A DNA stretch of 9,047 nt, from NCBI GenBank assembly GCA_025361105.1, contig JANYAW010000158.1, positions 1 through 9,047 on the forward strand. The letters are read 5' to 3'. Position 1 is the stretch's first letter. The number at the start of each line of letters is the position of its first letter. This document shows positions 6,433-9,047 of this stretch, in pieces. The translations under genes were made by a program, and so were the position numbers. The notes beneath the pieces were generated by a model. The model ran no database searches. It was not told the DNA's origin and worked only from the letters and a program-made list of their open reading frames with translations. This DNA is from Rhodocyclaceae bacterium. Its GTDB lineage: Bacteria > Pseudomonadota > Gammaproteobacteria > Burkholderiales > Rhodocyclaceae.

Positions 6433-6975
6433 ATGCGTAATCTATTTCTTGTCAGTGCAATCACCGTTTTGCTTGCCGCTTGTGGCTCGCAACCTCCCGC
6501 GCCGGAACAAACACCTTCCGAGGTGAAAACCAGCACACCAACTGATGTGGTGGTGGCTAAACCAGTCGTCAGTGTCGTGCCGGAACCGGCATTCGATGCA
6601 ATGAGCGTTGCCGCGCTCAAAGACCCGCGCAGCCCACTATCCAAGCGCAATGTATATTTCGATTTGGATAGTTTCGTGGTCAAAGAAGAATTCCAAAGTA
6701 CGCTTGTCGCACATAGCAAATTCTTGGCCGCCAACGCCAAAATGAAAATGCTGATTCAAGGCAACGGTGACGAACGTGGCAGCCGCGAATACAACCTCGC
6801 GCTGGCGCAAAAACGCGCCGATGCAGTCAAGAAATCATTGGCGCTGATGGGTGCAAAAGAAGACCAAATGGAAGCGGTGAGCCTCGGCGAAGAAAAGCCG
6901 GTGTGCGCTGAGCACAACGAAGAATGCTGGGCCAAAAATCGGCACGGCGAAATGCTTTATACCGGCGAGTATTGA
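6433..6975 (+). CDS. pal: Pal, peptidoglycan-associated lipoprotein
   Basis: A 180-residue outer-membrane lipoprotein. Residues 1-17 are a lipoprotein signal with lipobox LAAC, C17 being the lipidated residue; the next residue is Gly, not Asp, which fits sorting to the outer membrane. Residues 18-70 form a flexible Pro/Val-rich tether. The OmpA-like domain follows: NVYFDLDS (73-80), QGNGDERGSREYNLALAQKR (109-128) and VSLGEEKP (149-156). D113 and R128 keep the 15-residue spacing of the Asp/Arg pair that grips diaminopimelate in OmpA-type domains. The end is slightly divergent: NRHGEMLYTGEY instead of the commoner NRR ending. Pal ties the outer membrane to peptidoglycan and is moved to the division site by the Tol motor. 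The gene follows tolB by 23 bases and precedes cpoB by 3. Confidence 0.98.
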   Translation: MRNLFLVSAITVLLAACGSQPPAPEQTPSEVKTSTPTDVVVAKPVVSVVPEPAFDAMSVAALKDPRSPLSKRNVYFDLDSFVVKEEFQSTLVAHSKFLAANAKMKMLIQGNGDERGSREYNLALAQKRADAVKKSLALMGAKEDQMEAVSLGEEKPVCAEHNEECWAKNRHGEMLYTGEY

Positions 6976-6978
6976 TCG

Positions 6979-7731
6979 ATGTCGCTTGTCGGGCGTTGGC
7001 GCATGGGTTGGCGCATAAGGCTGCCACTGATGATCGTTTGCGTGGTGCTGCAAGGCGCTGCGCAGGCCGGATTATTTGACGATGAAGAAGCGCGCGCGCG
7101 GGTTGAAGCCTTGCGCAAGCAAATGATTGAGGTCAATATCAAACTCGAAACGCTGAACCGCAATCAACTCGATTTCGCCAACCAAACCGAAAGCCTGCGT
7201 GCTGATTTGGCAAAAATTCGCGGTCAACTGGAAGTACTGACTTACGATTTGGAAGCCGCGCAAAAACGCCAAAAAGATTTCTATGTCGATCTGGATAATC
7301 GCGTACGCAAACTGGAAACCGCACCACCACCAATCGCTGAGGTCGCCAAACCCGACGAAGGCATTGAAATGCGCGACTACGAAGCCGCCTTGGCCGCACT
7401 CAAAAATTTGAAGTACAAAGAAGCTGCCGATCAGATGGGCGCTTTCATCACCACCTATCCCACCAGCGCGTTATCTGCCAGCGCACACTACTTTGGCGGT
7501 TACGCCAACGCGCAAATAAAGAATCACGCCAAAGCAGTCGAGCTGTTCGGCAAATTCGCCGCGACTTGGCCCACCGACGAGCGTGTGCCAAGTGCACTAG
7601 AAAGCCAGGTCTTCAGCCTCGATGCACTCAAGGACAGCAAAGGCGCACACGCCGCATTGACCATATTGGCGACGCAATACGCCAGCAGCGACGCGGGCAA
7701 GCGGGCGCAACTTCGCCTGAAGAAAAAGTAA
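6979..7731 (+). CDS. cpoB: CpoB (YbgF), TPR coordinator of division and outer-membrane constriction
   Basis: A 250-residue periplasmic protein with the usual CpoB layout. Residues 1-30 are a signal peptide with a likely cut after AQA, leaving a mature start GLFDDEEAR. A second ATG at 7003 (M9) could be the real start and would give a more ordinary signal length. Residues 35-113 are a heptad-like coiled coil (RVEALRKQMIEVNIKLETL and on), the trimerisation segment in E. coli. A Pro-rich link (115-126) leads to TPR repeats at about 133-165, 169-202 and 207-240, with motifs such as YKEAADQMGAFITTYP and HAKAVELFGKFAATWP. CpoB binds TolA and modulates PBP1B activity in E. coli, coupling peptidoglycan synthesis to outer-membrane constriction. 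The start lies 3 bases after the pal stop. Confidence 0.96.
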   Translation: MSLVGRWRMGWRIRLPLMIVCVVLQGAAQAGLFDDEEARARVEALRKQMIEVNIKLETLNRNQLDFANQTESLRADLAKIRGQLEVLTYDLEAAQKRQKDFYVDLDNRVRKLETAPPPIAEVAKPDEGIEMRDYEAALAALKNLKYKEAADQMGAFITTYPTSALSASAHYFGGYANAQIKNHAKAVELFGKFAATWPTDERVPSALESQVFSLDALKDSKGAHAALTILATQYASSDAGKRAQLRLKKK

Positions 7732-7752
7732 GCACGGGCGTTGCCGTTCGCT

Positions 7753-9047
7753 GTGGCGCAGGCATCAAATATCTCGGTCGCCCCTAAGTCTTGGTATCTA
7801 CGACGCATCGCTTTGCGCGTAGAAACGCTCCTACTCATCACCAGCCTCGCCTTTAGCGCAAGCAGCAACACAGTATTTTGGCGCGCGCTGCTCACTGAGC
7901 ACGACATGGCGCTGCCTGCAAACTGGTTGGTCGTTGTCGCGATGTTTATCGCTCTCACCTGCCTGCACTTCATCATCTTGGCGCTGCTGTGCAATCGTTG
8001 GACAGCCAAACCCGTACTGTCCGCGTTGTTGATCGCCAATGCCTTCGCGGTGTATTTCATCAATCAATACACCGTGTATCTCGACCCCACCATGCTGCGC
8101 AATGTGCTGCGCACCGACATGGCCGAAGCGGCCGATTTGCTCGGCTTTGGCATGTTGCCGCATTTGTTTTTGTACGCCGTGTTGCCCCTGTTTTTATTGT
8201 CACGCGTCGACATCATCAAGCCCACTATGTTGCGCGCGCTGTTAATCCGAATTGGGTGCTTGAGTATCGCGCTGATGCTCGGTGCAGCAGCGGTGCTGAG
8301 CGAATTTCAAGACATCTCGGCGACTATGCGTAATCAAAAGGCAATGCGCTTTTTAATTACGCCCGCCAATTTTTTATACTCTGGCATACGCGTGTTGACC
8401 GCTGAAGCGGATGTGGCATCGCGTCCGCTGGCGGTCGTGGGCGAAGACGCTAAACAGCTCGTCACAGAAGGTGTGATGCACCGCCCACGACTGGTTGTCG
8501 TCGTCGTTGGCGAGACCGCGCGCGCTGCTAATTGGGGGCTGTCAGGCTATGCGCGGCAAACTACGTCCGAGCTGGCCAAGCTCGACGTAATTAACTTCAC
8601 CAACGCCACCAGTTGCGGCACCAACACCGAAGTCTCGGTGCCCTGCATGTTCTCCAATATCGGTCGGCGCGATTACGATGAAGCGCGCATCCGTAGCAGC
8701 GAATCGCTCTTGCACGTACTTAAACATGCGGGCGTGCGCTCGGTCTGGATAGACAATCAGTCCGGCTGCAAAGGCGTCTGCGCGAATCTTGAATTCATCC
8801 GCGCCGGATTGCCGGCGGCATCACCCGACGTAGCGCGCTTGTGCCCCGACGGGCAATGTTTCGATGAAGTCATGTTAGACAGCATCAAGCCATTATTGTC
8901 GAGCGAAAAGCGCGACTTGGTGCTAGTCCTGCACCAAATGGGCAATCACGGCCCCAGTTATTTCAAGCGCTATCCACCCGCCTTCGCGCAATTCAAACCG
9001 GCTTGCCAAAACGCCGAACTCGGCAGGTGTACACAGCAAGAAATCAT
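7753..9047 (+). CDS. eptA: Phosphoethanolamine transferase, EptA/MCR type (3' end outside window)
   Basis: The frame is open from the cpoB stop to the right edge, giving at least 410 residues without the end. Five membrane helices are visible early on (segments such as ETLLLITSLAF, WLVVVAMFIAL, PVLSALLIANAF, HLFLYAVLPLFLL and CLSIALMLGAAA), as in EptA. The periplasmic catalytic domain then shows VVVGETARAANWGLSGY, with E254 as zinc ligand, and SCGTNTEVSVPCMFS. There T292 is the phosphoethanolamine-accepting nucleophile, flanked by C288 and C298 with the same spacing as in MCR-1 (numbering from GTG 7753). DNQSGCKGVC and HQMGNHGPSYFKRYPP follow. The family moves phosphoethanolamine from phosphatidylethanolamine to lipid A or other glycans, lowering negative charge and often raising polymyxin resistance; lipid A is the likeliest target but is not proven. 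No ATG exists near the expected start. GTG 7753, TTG 7741 or TTG 7813 are possible and none has a good ribosome site, so the start given is tentative. Confidence 0.9.
   Translation, partial: MAQASNISVAPKSWYLRRIALRVETLLLITSLAFSASSNTVFWRALLTEHDMALPANWLVVVAMFIALTCLHFIILALLCNRWTAKPVLSALLIANAFAVYFINQYTVYLDPTMLRNVLRTDMAEAADLLGFGMLPHLFLYAVLPLFLLSRVDIIKPTMLRALLIRIGCLSIALMLGAAAVLSEFQDISATMRNQKAMRFLITPANFLYSGIRVLTAEADVASRPLAVVGEDAKQLVTEGVMHRPRLVVVVVGETARAANWGLSGYARQTTSELAKLDVINFTNATSCGTNTEVSVPCMFSNIGRRDYDEARIRSSESLLHVLKHAGVRSVWIDNQSGCKGVCANLEFIRAGLPAASPDVARLCPDGQCFDEVMLDSIKPLLSSEKRDLVLVLHQMGNHGPSYFKRYPPAFAQFKPACQNAELGRCTQQEI
7797..7823. repeat. Imperfect inverted repeat at the 5' end of the phosphoethanolamine transferase gene
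   Basis: TCTACG-A-CGC at 7797-7806 pairs with GCGCGTAGA at 7815-7823, leaving one bulged A and an 8-base loop. It lies in the region where the transferase should start and includes one candidate start, the TTG at 7813. On the opposite strand the flank reads GTAGGAGCGTTTCTACGCG, which recalls short REP-type elements beginning GTAGGAGCG; this is a resemblance only. No T-run follows on either side, so it is not an evident terminator, although it falls where the tol-pal message could end. Confidence 0.5.

Noticed and set aside
7797..7823. Rho-independent terminator of the tol-pal operon
   Set aside because: The stem is imperfect, with an 8-base loop, and no T-run follows on either strand.
7524..8063. 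Minus-strand open frame spanning the end of cpoB and the start of the transferase gene
   Set aside because: It is opposite two real genes and shows no recognisable domain.
7989..8333. Plus-strand open frames overlapping the transferase in other frames
   Set aside because: The transferase frame gives five membrane helices and a conserved catalytic domain; these are out-of-frame shadows rich in Arg, His and Cys.

Overview
The window reads as chromosomal DNA of a Gram-negative proteobacterium, most likely a betaproteobacterium. The pointers are the TolA and Pal style, the order ybgC-tolQ-tolR-tolA-tolB-pal-cpoB, and moderately GC-rich codon use. The family cannot be fixed from the sequence alone. 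All ten genes lie on the + strand and are tightly packed. The largest gap without a gene is 79 bases, so no stretch over 300 bases is empty. No tRNA, rRNA, CRISPR array or insertion sequence was seen.

Left part (1-2647): two surface-polysaccharide-type genes. The first is cut by the left edge and joins the end of a SAM methyltransferase-like domain to a DUF707-like glycosyltransferase domain. The second joins an N-terminal family-2-type glycosyltransferase to a C-terminal FkbM-like methyltransferase domain. So the two neighbours carry the same two activities in opposite order. The FkbM-like domain has lost its usual D-x-E-G motif. Both probably act on a glycan, but the substrate is unknown.

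Centre (2644-7731): a complete tol-pal cluster. It encodes the thioesterase YbgC, the inner-membrane motor TolQ/TolR, the energised periplasm-spanning TolA, the periplasmic propeller TolB, the peptidoglycan-binding lipoprotein Pal, and the TPR coordinator CpoB. Together they constrict the outer membrane at division and keep it stable. ybgC overlaps the glycosyltransferase gene upstream by 4 bases, so the cluster looks transcriptionally joined to the glycan genes. A perfect 21-base palindrome lies between tolQ and tolR. A TATAAT hexamer sits directly before tolB and could mark an internal promoter.

Right part (7732-9047): the start and much of the catalytic domain of an EptA/MCR-type phosphoethanolamine transferase, cut by the right edge. 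It has five membrane segments followed by the alkaline-phosphatase-like periplasmic domain. It has no ATG near its expected start, and an imperfect inverted repeat covers that region. The whole window is therefore an envelope locus: glycan synthesis, the outer-membrane constriction machine and lipid A (or other glycan) decoration. It is mainly a well-known system. The unusual points are its genomic partners, the repeats inserted around gene starts, and the degenerate methyltransferase domain.
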